DNA of 64,000 bases from the NCBI RefSeq assembly GCF_009707385.1, contig NZ_CP046115.1, positions 2,790,001 through 2,854,000 on the forward strand, in the 5' to 3' direction. The stretch is from Klebsiella oxytoca (GTDB lineage Bacteria; Pseudomonadota; Gammaproteobacteria; Enterobacterales; Enterobacteriaceae). The position numbers and the translations under genes are program-made. The notes below the pieces were generated by a model. It was not told where the DNA came from and searched no databases. It saw only the letters and a program-made list of their open reading frames with translations. This document shows positions 8,042 through 16,640 of the stretch, one piece after another; position 1 is the stretch's first letter; every line of letters starts with the position of its first letter.

Positions 8042-9235
8042 ATGAGTACATTACTCAACCCTTACTTCGGCGAATTCGGCGGAACCTATGTACCAGAGGT
8101 CCTTATTCCGGCCCTACGCCAGCTGGAAGAAGCCTTTGTCAGCGCACGCAAAGATCCGACGTTTCAGGCTGAACTAACCCAGCTGCTGAAAAACTATGCC
8201 GGTCGCCCAACGGCGCTGACAAAATGCCGCAACCTCACGCAAGGAACCCGCACCACCCTGTACCTCAAACGTGAGGATTTGCTGCACGGCGGCGCGCACA
8301 AGACTAACCAGGTGCTCGGCCAGGCGCTACTGGCTAAGCGCATGGGGAAAAGCGAAATTATTGCCGAAACTGGCGCAGGCCAGCACGGCGTGGCGTCAGC
8401 GCTGGCCAGTGCGCTACTGGGTCTGAAATGCCGTATCTATATGGGGGCCAAAGATATCGAACGTCAGTCGCCAAACGTCTTTCGGATGCGTCTGATGGGA
8501 GCAGAAGTCATCCCCGTTCATAGCGGTTCCTCGACGCTGAAAGATGCCTCAAACGAGGCGCTGCGCGACTGGTCCGGCAGCTATGAAACGTCCCACTTTA
8601 TGCTGGGTACCGCCGCCGGACCGCATCCGTTTCCAACTATCGTGCGAGAATTCCAGCGCATCATCGGTGAGGAAACCAGGGCGCAGATACAGGAACAAGA
8701 GGGGCGGATGCCGGACGCGGTTATCGCCTGCGTCGGCGGCGGCTCTAACGCCATCGGCATGTTTGCTGACTTTATCGATATCCCGGAAGTGGGACTGATT
8801 GGCGTCGAGCCTGCGGGCCACGGTATTGAGACCGGCGAGCATGGCGCACCGCTAAAGCACGGACGAACCGGCATCTATTTCGGGATGAAAACGCCTCTGA
8901 TGCAAACCGATGACGGACAAATTAAAGAGTCCTGTTCTATTTCCGCGGGTCTCGATTTCCCGGCCGTCGGGCCACAGCATGCGTATCTGAACAGCATTGG
9001 TCGCGCAGACTATGTTTCGGCAACCGACGAAGAAGCGCTGGCAGCCTTTAAAACGCTGAGCCGCGCCGAAGGAATTATTCCGGCACTTGAGTCCTCCCAC
9101 GCCCTCGCGCACGCCTTGAGAATGATGCGTGAAAACCCGGAGAAAGAGCAGCTTCTGGTGGTGAATCTTTCCGGCCGCGGCGACAAAGACATTTTTACCG
9201 TACACGACATTCTGCAAGCGCGAGGAGAAATCTAA
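8042..9235 (+). CDS. trpB: Tryptophan synthase beta chain
   Basis: 397 residues, matching enteric TrpB from end to end. The PLP lysine is in HGGAHKTNQ (Lys87), AETGAGQHG carries the catalytic Glu109, and the PLP phosphate loop GGGSN is near 232-236. It condenses indole with serine in the cytoplasmic alpha2beta2 complex. An AAGGAGCAATTA SD precedes the ATG. It overlaps trpA by one base (TAATG). It is preceded by a trp leader and attenuator, not by trpEDC, so this is a relocated or duplicated trpBA unit. The sequence is visibly diverged from E. coli TrpB but all key residues remain. Confidence 0.96.
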   Translation: MSTLLNPYFGEFGGTYVPEVLIPALRQLEEAFVSARKDPTFQAELTQLLKNYAGRPTALTKCRNLTQGTRTTLYLKREDLLHGGAHKTNQVLGQALLAKRMGKSEIIAETGAGQHGVASALASALLGLKCRIYMGAKDIERQSPNVFRMRLMGAEVIPVHSGSSTLKDASNEALRDWSGSYETSHFMLGTAAGPHPFPTIVREFQRIIGEETRAQIQEQEGRMPDAVIACVGGGSNAIGMFADFIDIPEVGLIGVEPAGHGIETGEHGAPLKHGRTGIYFGMKTPLMQTDDGQIKESCSISAGLDFPAVGPQHAYLNSIGRADYVSATDEEALAAFKTLSRAEGIIPALESSHALAHALRMMRENPEKEQLLVVNLSGRGDKDIFTVHDILQARGEI

Positions 9236-10047
9236 TGGAACGCTATACCGAGTTATTTTCTCAGCTGAAAAACCGTGGAGAAGGCGCCTTCGTTCCCTTC
9301 GTGATGCTCGGCGATCCGCATCCGGAGCTCTCTTTGCAGATAATTGACGCGCTGATTGCTGGCGGAGCCGATGCGCTGGAGCTGGGGATCCCGTTTTCCG
9401 ATCCGCTGGCTGATGGCCCGACGATACAAAATTCCACTCTCCGCGCTTTTTCCTCCGGCGTCACCCCAGACCGCTGCTTTGACATGCTGGCAGCTATCCG
9501 CGAGAAGTATCCGACTATCCCAATTGGCCTGCTGATGTACGCCAACCTGGTATACAACCGGGGAATCGATACGTTTTATGCCGATTGCGCCCGCGTCGGA
9601 GTCGATTCGTTGCTGGTGGCAGACGTCCCGTTCCAGGAATCTGCCCCGTTCCGCGAAGCGGCGATGCGTCACCATATTGCGCCAATTTTTATCTGTCCGC
9701 CGAACGCTGACGATGCGCTACTGCGGCAAATTGCCGCTCATGGCCGCGGTTATACCTACCTGCTATCGCGCGCGGGAGTAACCGGAGCGGAAAACCGCGG
9801 CGCGCTGCCGCTGCATCATCTGGTCGCAAAGCTCAATGAGTATCAGGCGCCACCGGCGCTACAGGGCTTTGGTATTTCTACCGTGCAACAGGTTGAGGAT
9901 GCCCTGAAAGCGGGAGCCATCGGGGTAATATGCGGTTCAGCCGTTGTGAAAATTATCGAGCAGCACGTTAACGATCCGCAAGTCATGCTGGAGCAGCTGA
10001 AAGCCTTCGCCCAGCGCCTGAAAGCAGCAACACTCAGGCCCGTATAG
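9235..10047 (+). CDS. trpA: Tryptophan synthase alpha chain
   Basis: 270 residues, full length. The catalytic residues Glu49 (in [16 protein letters not shown]) and Asp60 are present, as are the [12 protein letters not shown] loop and GFGIS phosphate-binding segments. It cleaves indole-3-glycerol phosphate to indole and passes indole through the tunnel to TrpB. It is translationally coupled to trpB by a one-base overlap. The C-terminal third is more diverged from E. coli than the core. It is the last gene of the unit. Confidence 0.96.
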   Translation: MERYTELFSQLKNRGEGAFVPFVMLGDPHPELSLQIIDALIAGGADALELGIPFSDPLADGPTIQNSTLRAFSSGVTPDRCFDMLAAIREKYPTIPIGLLMYANLVYNRGIDTFYADCARVGVDSLLVADVPFQESAPFREAAMRHHIAPIFICPPNADDALLRQIAAHGRGYTYLLSRAGVTGAENRGALPLHHLVAKLNEYQAPPALQGFGISTVQQVEDALKAGAIGVICGSAVVKIIEQHVNDPQVMLEQLKAFAQRLKAATLRPV

Positions 10048-10086
10048 CGTGAAGTGAAAACAGGATAATGCCGGTAATGGTTAGCA

Positions 10087-10611
10087 TCAATTGCCGGCAA
10101 TATCGCCTACCCGCCTGGATAGATGCCTGGAATAGCGCAGAAACTGCTGGAGATCCGCCGGTGAGATACAGACCGTGGCGGTATTTATCAACGGATGAAA
10201 GCCTAATAACTTCTGTTCGTCCACCGAGATATCTAACAGTACCTGTATTTTCTGCTCGGTATCGTTTAACAGCGCGAAGGGCGTCACTTCGCCTGGCTGC
10301 AGACTCATCAGCAGCTTCAGCTCGCCAGCCGTGGCCAGCGAAAGTCGGCTTTCGCCAATTTCGCTGGCCAATGCTTTTAAATCAGCTCTTTTCTCGCCGT
10401 CAAGGATATAAAGATAGAAATGACGTCCGCTGCTGTTCTTTAAAAGCATATTTTTGAGCAATTGCGCGGGCAGACTGACTGCATGGTGCGCTTTGTCACG
10501 AACGCTATGCATGGCCGGATGTTCAATGTAGCGATAATCAATATCGAGTTCATTGAATAAATTAAAGAGTTCCTGTTGATTCACAACATGCTTTTCCATA
10601 CCGGCGTTCAC
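10087..10611 (-). CDS. YbaK/ProX-type aminoacyl-tRNA deacylase
   Basis: 174 residues from a GTG with an AGGA Shine-Dalgarno 6 bases away; an ATG four codons on lacks one. The fold matches the YbaK/aminoacyl-tRNA synthetase-associated domain: YIEHPAMHSV near 33-42, KNMLLKNSSGRHFYLYIL with the conserved lysine near 55, GEVTPFALLND and GFHPLINTATV. Free-standing ProXp-type proteins hydrolyse mischarged alanyl- or seryl-tRNA-Pro. It resembles the PrdX/ProXp-ala group. It is convergent with trpA and upstream of no partner; 15 bp separate it from the VOC gene before it, so the two may be co-transcribed. Confidence 0.8.
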   Translation of the reverse strand: MNAGMEKHVVNQQELFNLFNELDIDYRYIEHPAMHSVRDKAHHAVSLPAQLLKNMLLKNSSGRHFYLYILDGEKRADLKALASEIGESRLSLATAGELKLLMSLQPGEVTPFALLNDTEQKIQVLLDISVDEQKLLGFHPLINTATVCISPADLQQFLRYSRHLSRRVGDIAGN

Positions 10612-10626
10612 TGAAATCCTGGCATA

Positions 10627-11010
10627 TTAGTAACGATATACGGCTTCGATATTATAACCATCAGGATCAAGAACATAGGCAGCATAGTAGCCGTCACCAT
10701 ATTGGGGCCGCAGTCCGGGCAAACCGTTGTCACGTCCTCCGGACTGCAGAGCCGCCTGATGAAATGCCTCGACCTCCGCTTGTGAACGCGCGCGAAAGGC
10801 GATGTGGGTGCGTGGTACATAGGGTATGCCGGCGGTGATCCAGAACGTTTCTGCCGCCAGCTCCAGCCCGGTCTTACTCAGGTTGCCGAATCCTAATCGC
10901 TCCCCCGGTGGCGACTTACTGGCTCCGATTCCCAACGCAGCGAGCGTGGCGACATAGAAAATCTGACTGCGTTCAAAATCAGTGACTGTAATACCGGTAT
11001 GATCGAACAT
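10627..11010 (-). CDS. VOC (glyoxalase/bleomycin-resistance) family protein
   Basis: 127 residues with the beta-alpha-beta-beta-beta repeat. It starts MFDHTGITVTDFERSQIFY, where His4 is a typical metal ligand, and continues with PRTHIAFRARS and DPDGYNIEAVY near the C-terminus with the second ligand Glu. Family members are glyoxalases, dioxygenases or drug-binding proteins; no substrate is evident. An AGGGAGA SD precedes the start. It is probably transcribed with the YbaK-like gene downstream. Confidence 0.85.
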   Translation of the reverse strand: MFDHTGITVTDFERSQIFYVATLAALGIGASKSPPGERLGFGNLSKTGLELAAETFWITAGIPYVPRTHIAFRARSQAEVEAFHQAALQSGGRDNGLPGLRPQYGDGYYAAYVLDPDGYNIEAVYRY

Positions 11011-11314
11011 ACATTTCTCCCTGAAAAATGACGCATATATCCCTGCACGACAAAGTACCGGAACGGATTACTCACGCTTATGATGATACCCGTTTAGTCG
11101 CCTGCGGACTGTGACGCTACGGACATCTTAACCCGTCTTTTCGCCCTATCAAGGCTTGCTGGTCTGAAGTAAATACTGCAAAATCGAGCGAATACCGCAG
11201 TCTGAAAACATCATTCGAGCATTATTGAGCAAGTGAATGATAGCCACTCCCCGGTATGGGCGTGGTGCCTGCCGGGTACAGGGAAATCTTACAATCTTAA
11301 GAAAAGGGAGAATC
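11011..11314. other. Divergent intergenic region
   Basis: About 300 bp between the VOC gene and the MFS operon. Promoters for both must lie here, but no convincing operator, RNA or hairpin was identified. Confidence 0.35.
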
Positions 11315-12454
11315 ATGCACGAACCCGCATCAGACGCCAGCCAACCGTTAGCCACGCGCATCGCTTTTTTTATTTCCGGATTCGCGACCGCCACCTGGGC
11401 CGTGCTGGTCCCCTTCGCTAAAAACAACACCGCGGTTAACGATGCCATGCTGGGAACCCTGCTGCTGTGCCTGGGAATGGGCGCGCTTATCGCCATGCCG
11501 CTTACCGGCATACTCACCAGCCGCTATGGCTGCCGTCGGGTAATCGTCTCATCGGTGGCGATTGTCATCATTTCCCTGCCACTGCTGGCCAGCATCAACG
11601 ATGCGTGGCTGCTCAGCATCGCTCTGCTGATATTTGGCGTAGGTATCGGCGTAACGGACTGCGCGATGAATATTCAGGCTATCATCGTCGAACGCCAGGC
11701 AAGCAGGCCTTTAATGTCCGGGTTCCACGGTATGTATAGCGTGGGCGGCATCGCTGGCGCCGGGGTGATGACCCTCTTTCTTACCTTTGGGCTAAGCGCT
11801 TTTATCGCAACGCTGCTGGTCGTACTGATAGTGGCAGGACTCATGCTTATCAGCATTAAGGGGCTGCTGCCCTGGGCCAATCCATCCAGCGGACCCGCTC
11901 TGGCAATGCCTCGGGGTATTGTGCTGCTGATCGGTATTATCTGCTTTGCGGTATTTCTGGCCGAAGGAACGGTTCTTGACTGGAGCGCCGTCTTTTTAAC
12001 CGAAGTTCGCGAGATGCCAGAGAATTTGGGTGGGCTCGGATTCGCCTTTTTTGCCGTAGCGATGACCGCGGTTCGGCTAAGCGGCGATCGTATGATGACG
12101 CGAATGGGCTTTATTCCGGTGGTTTTTGGCGGCGCTCTTCTGGCCGCGGTCGGTTTTTGTCTGGTGATCTTTATCACGGCCTGGCCGCTATCCCTGTTTG
12201 GCTATGCCCTGGTCGGCGCGGGCTGCGCCAATATAGTACCGGCGATGTTCTCCGCCGTCGGGCGCCAGCAATTAATGCCACAGTCAGTCGCGGTTCCTGC
12301 GATTACGACCATGGGTTATCTGGGCGTGCTGGCCGGGCCCGCGCTGATTGGTTACGTCGCGCATCTGAGCTCATTAACCAATGCCTTTATTTTTATCACC
12401 GTCCTGATGCTTTTCGTAGCCGGTATGTCCCGCACGGTAGCGCCGCACAGGTAA
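11315..12454 (+). CDS. MFS transporter, YbjJ-like
   Basis: 379 residues from the ATG at 11315, chosen because AAGGGAGAATC is an ideal Shine-Dalgarno; an in-frame ATG 26 codons earlier has none. Twelve hydrophobic segments are apparent. TSRYGCRRVIV is the family's loop 2-3 motif and GFHGMYSVGGIAGAG marks the second half of the N-domain. It resembles the enteric YbjJ inner-membrane protein. Direction and substrate are unknown. It is first of three tandem genes with a dienelactone-hydrolase-like enzyme and a DUF1349 protein, separated from the next by about 110 bp. Confidence 0.8.
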   Translation: MHEPASDASQPLATRIAFFISGFATATWAVLVPFAKNNTAVNDAMLGTLLLCLGMGALIAMPLTGILTSRYGCRRVIVSSVAIVIISLPLLASINDAWLLSIALLIFGVGIGVTDCAMNIQAIIVERQASRPLMSGFHGMYSVGGIAGAGVMTLFLTFGLSAFIATLLVVLIVAGLMLISIKGLLPWANPSSGPALAMPRGIVLLIGIICFAVFLAEGTVLDWSAVFLTEVREMPENLGGLGFAFFAVAMTAVRLSGDRMMTRMGFIPVVFGGALLAAVGFCLVIFITAWPLSLFGYALVGAGCANIVPAMFSAVGRQQLMPQSVAVPAITTMGYLGVLAGPALIGYVAHLSSLTNAFIFITVLMLFVAGMSRTVAPHR

Positions 12455-12567
12455 TTCGCGGCGCCAGAGAGCAAGCTTATACTCCGGACTTCAGCCCTGA
12501 TAAACTGGCGCTTCCGGGGAGGTATTCGACTCGCAACCGGTCCATGGTTTCCAACAGAGGCGCGTTT

Positions 12568-13167
12568 ATGTTACCTGACTGCAATAAAGCCATCGTTCTG
12601 CTGCATGAGATCTACGGCCTTAACGCGCATATTCAGCGAACCGCTGACCGGTGGAAAACCCGCGGCTTCGATGTTTATACCCCGGCGCTCTTCCCTCACG
12701 CGGCGCCTTTTGCTTATCATCAGCAGGACAAAGCCTATCGCCACTTTTGCGATAAGGTCGGATTTGATCCCACCGCGATCGTCTCCCTGCTGGCTGAGCT
12801 GAGAGCAAAATATGCCACGGTATTGATCATCGGCTACAGTACGGGCGCAACGTTAGCCTGGCTGGCCGCCAGAAGCGGGCTCTGCGACGGCGTGATTTGC
12901 CATTATGGTTCGCGGATCCGTCAATACAGCAACATAGCGCCGCCCTGCCTGACGCTGGTGATTCTCGCCAGCGATGAGCCCGCATTCGATCCCCGCGCTC
13001 TGCAAGATGAACTGAAAAAACAACCGACCGTGATCTGCCGCATGTTTCATGCGCGGCACGGTTTTTGCGATGCGGATAGCCAGGCGTGGAACTCCCGACT
13101 TGCGCGACAGGTAGCGGAGATCGCGGACCGCTTTATCTCCCTTATTCAGCAGCAACAGGAGGCATAA
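12568..13167 (+). CDS. Dienelactone hydrolase-like protein with Ser nucleophile
   Basis: 199 residues starting at ATG 12568 behind AGAGG; longer in-frame starts run back through the MFS gene and are rejected. The fold matches the DLH family: LLHEIYGLNAHIQ near 11-23, nucleophile elbow GYSTGA with Ser91, DEPAFDP for the acid and ARHGFCD for the His. Classic dienelactone hydrolases use Cys in this elbow, so the serine suggests a different ester or lactone substrate. The stop overlaps the next start by one base. Confidence 0.75.
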   Translation: MLPDCNKAIVLLHEIYGLNAHIQRTADRWKTRGFDVYTPALFPHAAPFAYHQQDKAYRHFCDKVGFDPTAIVSLLAELRAKYATVLIIGYSTGATLAWLAARSGLCDGVICHYGSRIRQYSNIAPPCLTLVILASDEPAFDPRALQDELKKQPTVICRMFHARHGFCDADSQAWNSRLARQVAEIADRFISLIQQQQEA

Positions 13168-13739
13168 TGGAACAGGCATTTCACTGGATTAACGAACCGG
13201 CGACCTGGACTCATCAAGACGACGCGCTCCGCGTGGTAACCGATGCGCAAACCGACTTCTGGCAAGAAACCTGGTACGGTTTTGAGCGTTTCAGCGGGCA
13301 TATATACGCAACGAATATTGCCGGAGATTTTACCTTTCAGGTTAGAGTACGCGCCGACTTCAGCACTCTCTACGATCAGGCGGGTATCATGCTGATGCAG
13401 GATGCCCGCCATTGGCTCAAGGCCGGTATTGAATATAACGACGGAGCGCCCGCCATCGGCAGCGTCTTGACGCTGGAGAAATCAGACTGGGCGACCGGTA
13501 TTTTTCCGGGTGACGCCGGTGAGTTCTGGCTGCGGCTGACCCGCCGTGGAGACGCGCTGCGGCTGCAGTACTCTTCAGATGGTCGCCAATGGCCGCTGCT
13601 GCGGCTGTGCCCCTTTCCACTTGGCGCAGTGAAAGTAGGAGTCATGTGCTGTACGCCGCAGCGCAGCGGTCTGCAGGTCAATTTTCACGATATGTCTCTG
13701 CTGCCGCCGAACGATAAAGATCTGCATGACCTGAGCTAA
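13167..13739 (+). CDS. DUF1349 domain protein
   Basis: 190 residues. The start ATG overlaps the previous stop (TAATG) behind CAGGAGG. The sequence is rich in Trp and Tyr and alternates beta strands (FTFQVRVRADFSTLYDQAGIMLMQD, WLKAGIEYNDG), as in DUF1349. This is a concanavalin-like beta-sandwich family that often binds carbohydrate. No signal peptide, so cytoplasmic. It ends the MFS/DLH operon and is followed by a terminator. Function unknown; a sugar-ester role alongside the DLH is only a guess. Confidence 0.8.
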   Translation: MEQAFHWINEPATWTHQDDALRVVTDAQTDFWQETWYGFERFSGHIYATNIAGDFTFQVRVRADFSTLYDQAGIMLMQDARHWLKAGIEYNDGAPAIGSVLTLEKSDWATGIFPGDAGEFWLRLTRRGDALRLQYSSDGRQWPLLRLCPFPLGAVKVGVMCCTPQRSGLQVNFHDMSLLPPNDKDLHDLS

Positions 13740-13742
13740 GAT

Positions 13743-13766
13743 CTCGGGAGGCGCTCTCCTCCCGAG
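13743..13766. terminator. Terminator between convergent operons
   Basis: CTCGGGAG and CTCCCGAG form an 8-bp GC-rich stem with an 8-base loop just after the DUF1349 stop, followed by CTTTACC. It can also serve the minus-strand protease gene that ends at 13775. Confidence 0.7.
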
Positions 13767-13774
13767 CTTTACCA

Positions 13775-15208
13775 TTACTGGAATGTCATGGTCATTGAGT
13801 CAAAATCAATTGTCCATTTATAGTGTCTGAGAAACTGATGGCTGAGAAAACCGTCGAGGATCATTCCTGACTCCGTGTGGTAAAGCGCTTCAGGTAAAAC
13901 GCCAAATAAACCGATTAACGCCGTCTGCTTCAACGCCCCCAGAGCCACGCTGTCAATACGCAAGCGGGTTATCGCAAATCCACCGCCGCCCAGCCCTCCT
14001 TTGCTGTTTTCCGGTGTAAAAGCGTCCCGTTCGTCGCGTTTGATTCCGGCATAATCCAGGGCTCCCTGTTGCAGGAGGATGGACGCTTCAGCATCATCCA
14101 GGCCGGAGTCGAGAAAAAAGGTCATGCCCTCTTTGCCGTTAACCGCCCCCTGAACAATCATGAAATGGGTACCATCGAGAATAAACGGAATTTCAGCGGC
14201 TGCGGCCTTAGCTGTACTGACCGCGTCTCCTCTGGGTTTCAGTATCAGCTGTCTTCCCGGATAGTCCAGGGTCGTGAGAAACTGATGGAAAACGCCGGTC
14301 GATAAAATGCCATCAACCTCAATGGTCTTGCCGGTTTTTTCATCGGTAAAAACCCACTCTGGAGGAAACTCCACTAAATCAATCGGTACGTCATGCAGCG
14401 TCACGGCAGCCAAATCCAGGCGCGCCAGCCGCGAATAGGTTGTCTCAGCCGTTTTCCCTCCGGCATAAATGCCGGTATAGCTGGCAACGGGCTTAATTCC
14501 CATTTGTTTAGCGGTCGCAGATTTCAGGACCAGAAGATCGGCCCCGGTATCAATAAAAACGTTAATAGGCTTTCCGTTTACGCTTACGGAAACAACCGGC
14601 AGATTATTCATCGCAATAAACGGCAGTACTGATTTATTCTCTCGCCATTGTGGTCGATAGGGTTGGCTATCGCCAAAATCGTTCATCAGGGCAAGCAGCG
14701 CTTGTTCGTTTTCGGAAAATTGCTGTAATTCCTCATCGCTGTTAAATAACGTTTTAGCTTTAGAAAACTGTCCCGTCTGATAATAGACATACAGTAGCCC
14801 GGCACGGCTTTTCTGATAATAGAAAGAATCGCGATTAACGCTGGCGTAATATTTTTCGGCCCTGGCATATTGTCCACGTAAATAGTGGATAAGCCCCAAA
14901 GACCAGGATGAGCGCTCCTGCCAGGCGGGAACCGTGAGGAGCGGTAGCAGACTGTTTTCCGCCGCCGTCAGGTTTCCGCTCATGAGTTCATCCTGAGCCA
15001 GCTCCCAGCGTAGAGCGTGGTTCTGCGGCTCCTCAGTCAGACGAGCCTGTTTTTCGGCAATGATCTGAGCATAATCCCCACGATGCAATACAGCGCTTTT
15101 CTCCGGTTCTGGCGGATGAAAAACCTGAGACCCGGAGGCGGCTACTGTGGCAAATGTACAAACCACCAGCAGAATAAAAACAGATGACCCTCGTAATTTT
15201 ATAAACAC
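13775..15208 (-). CDS. Exported retropepsin-like aspartyl protease with TPR-like region
   Basis: 477 residues from a GTG at 15208, preferred because GGAGGAG lies 4-5 bases upstream; an ATG 16 codons earlier has no SD. There is a hydrophobic export signal at about 8-25 (SVFILLVVCTFATVAASG). Residues 40-170 look like TPR helical repeats (WELAQDELMSGNLTAAE, LGLIHYLRGQYARAEKYY). Two aspartyl protease motifs follow: FIDTGADLLVL (Asp220) and FFLDSGLDDAEA (Asp367). Both halves of a pepsin-like site are thus in one chain, each with a retropepsin-type DT/SG. Substrate unknown. It is monocistronic. Confidence 0.75.
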   Translation of the reverse strand: MFIKLRGSSVFILLVVCTFATVAASGSQVFHPPEPEKSAVLHRGDYAQIIAEKQARLTEEPQNHALRWELAQDELMSGNLTAAENSLLPLLTVPAWQERSSWSLGLIHYLRGQYARAEKYYASVNRDSFYYQKSRAGLLYVYYQTGQFSKAKTLFNSDEELQQFSENEQALLALMNDFGDSQPYRPQWRENKSVLPFIAMNNLPVVSVSVNGKPINVFIDTGADLLVLKSATAKQMGIKPVASYTGIYAGGKTAETTYSRLARLDLAAVTLHDVPIDLVEFPPEWVFTDEKTGKTIEVDGILSTGVFHQFLTTLDYPGRQLILKPRGDAVSTAKAAAAEIPFILDGTHFMIVQGAVNGKEGMTFFLDSGLDDAEASILLQQGALDYAGIKRDERDAFTPENSKGGLGGGGFAITRLRIDSVALGALKQTALIGLFGVLPEALYHTESGMILDGFLSHQFLRHYKWTIDFDSMTMTFQ

Positions 15209-15390
15209 TTTACTCCTCCGGACAACAAATAATAGAATCGAAAATTGTGGTATCAAAACGGCAATGTTTATTTAAAATGTATGATTAACTGAGGTGTTTA
15301 TTTTTTCAGGCGAGTGAAACCACTGGCTGTGAAATACCAGGATGCCGATTAGCACCCAGTGAAAAAATAATGGCCAGAAATGCGGCAGTA

Positions 15391-15954
15391 TTAGAGGAAG
15401 AGTTTATTCTCTTCATTAATTAAGGTGGCCTTTTCAAGGATCCTGGCCACCGCCACAACGCACGCAGCAATAAAAAGCCAGGCGACTGATTGCAGTTCAA
15501 ACCCAAAAAGTATTTCACGCTCGCCGTCAGGTTTTAGCATCGTGAGCCAGTAGCTGAGCAGCGGATCGGCGGCGATTGTCATTACAACCCAGAAACCAAG
15601 AGAGATACCGATTTTGTGCATATGCCGCGCCGCGCTGGCAGAGAAGTAGTCTCTGCGCGCATAGGTACAGAACAGAGCGCGCAGATGGAACAGACTGTAA
15701 CAAAGCGGTATCAGAACCAGAAAGCTAATGAGCCCGGCCCCTGCCGCCTGCCACCACGGGAGTCCCTCCAGGCTGATATCAAGCGTCGACAATAGTCGAT
15801 TCGAAAGCGAGATATCGATTCCCAACCGCTCATTGCTCAATGACCAGGATGGAAAAAACAGAACAACCGTATTCATCATAATTATTGCCACCATCAACAG
15901 CATGGTGATGCTGACCATCTTTTGGCAGAACTGCGCGAGTGCATCAGTAGTCAT
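15391..15954 (-). CDS. DUF2975 family inner-membrane protein
   Basis: 187 residues from ATG 15954 behind AGAGGAATGT; a longer frame upstream has no SD. Four membrane segments are apparent: about 12-35, 75-95, 120-140 and 155-175. This is the DUF2975 arrangement, with HLRALFCTYARRDYFSASAARHMHKIG in the cytoplasmic loop. DUF2975 genes are usually paired with a small Cro/CI-type (YozG) regulator. None is present here, but a striking twin palindrome lies about 50 bp upstream. Function unknown. Confidence 0.75.
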   Translation of the reverse strand: MTTDALAQFCQKMVSITMLLMVAIIMMNTVVLFFPSWSLSNERLGIDISLSNRLLSTLDISLEGLPWWQAAGAGLISFLVLIPLCYSLFHLRALFCTYARRDYFSASAARHMHKIGISLGFWVVMTIAADPLLSYWLTMLKPDGEREILFGFELQSVAWLFIAACVVAVARILEKATLINEENKLFL

Positions 15955-16005
15955 ACATTCCTCTGTAATTTTATCCGTGCCGCTGGTGACAGAATACACA
16001 AAATT

Positions 16006-16039
16006 ATTGTAAAACAATAATAGTTTATTGTTTTACAAT
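16006..16039. promoter_or_regulatory. Twin palindromic operator upstream of DUF2975 gene
   Basis: A perfect 15-bp inverted repeat (ATTGTAAAACAATAA at 16006-16020 and its complement at 16025-16039) has a TAGT centre. Each arm is itself a near-palindrome of the form ATTGT-N3-ACAAT. This is what two dimer sites side by side would look like. It sits 52-85 bp before the DUF2975 start and could overlap the promoter. Confidence 0.6.
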
Positions 16040-16230
16040 AAAACTCAAGCGTTAAATAATTAATTATCTATAAATTTCATAGGGTTATAAAAAATCATTT
16101 TATAAATCGTCACGTGAGAAAACGGCTAATAATAGCGAGGAATGTATGATTTCTGCCCAGCCGGGCTACAGGCGCCAACTCCTTGCTGCTAGAGTGGTAT
16201 ATCCATTCAGGTAATCAATGAGGAGCAACC

Positions 16231-16623
16231 ATGTTTTCCTACATCATGCTCGGTACCAACGATTTGCCCCGCGCCATTCGTTTTTACGATCCGCTGATGG
16301 AAATGTTGGGACATCCCCAGAGCGGACGCAGCGATGAAGGCGCATCCTGGGGAACATTCAGCGGAAACAGCACCAGCGGACTGTGCGTTGGCAGGCCGTT
16401 CAATCAGCAGCAGGCAACGACAGGAAACGGCGTGATGGTTGCGCTGAATGCGCGCTCCGTTGAGCACATTCAGCAGCTGCATGAGCTGGCGTTAAGTCTG
16501 GGTGGGATTGATGAAGGCGCTCCAGGGCATCGTCCGCAGTACGGTGAAGGCTTCCACAGCGCCTATGTCAGAGATCCGGACGGCAATAAACTGGCATTTG
16601 TTTATTACGCAAACGACCATTAA
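16231..16623 (+). CDS. VOC family protein
   Basis: 130 residues with the VOC/glyoxalase fold. It starts MFSYIMLGTNDLPRAIRFYDPLMEMLG, has a conserved GHRPQYGEGFHSAYVRDPDGNKLAFVYY end, and GTFSGNSTSGLCVG in the middle. The ATGAGGAGCAACC stretch gives an SD. It is single, and convergent with the hydrolase downstream. Substrate unknown; this subgroup is often annotated as lactoylglutathione lyase-like without proof. Confidence 0.85.
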   Translation: MFSYIMLGTNDLPRAIRFYDPLMEMLGHPQSGRSDEGASWGTFSGNSTSGLCVGRPFNQQQATTGNGVMVALNARSVEHIQQLHELALSLGGIDEGAPGHRPQYGEGFHSAYVRDPDGNKLAFVYYANDH

Positions 16624-16640
16624 AACCGACGGACAGAGGG

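Noticed and set aside
12157..12567. N-terminal extension of the DLH-like protein
   Set aside because: It overlaps the MFS gene in another frame and adds sequence unlike the family; the SD is at the internal ATG.
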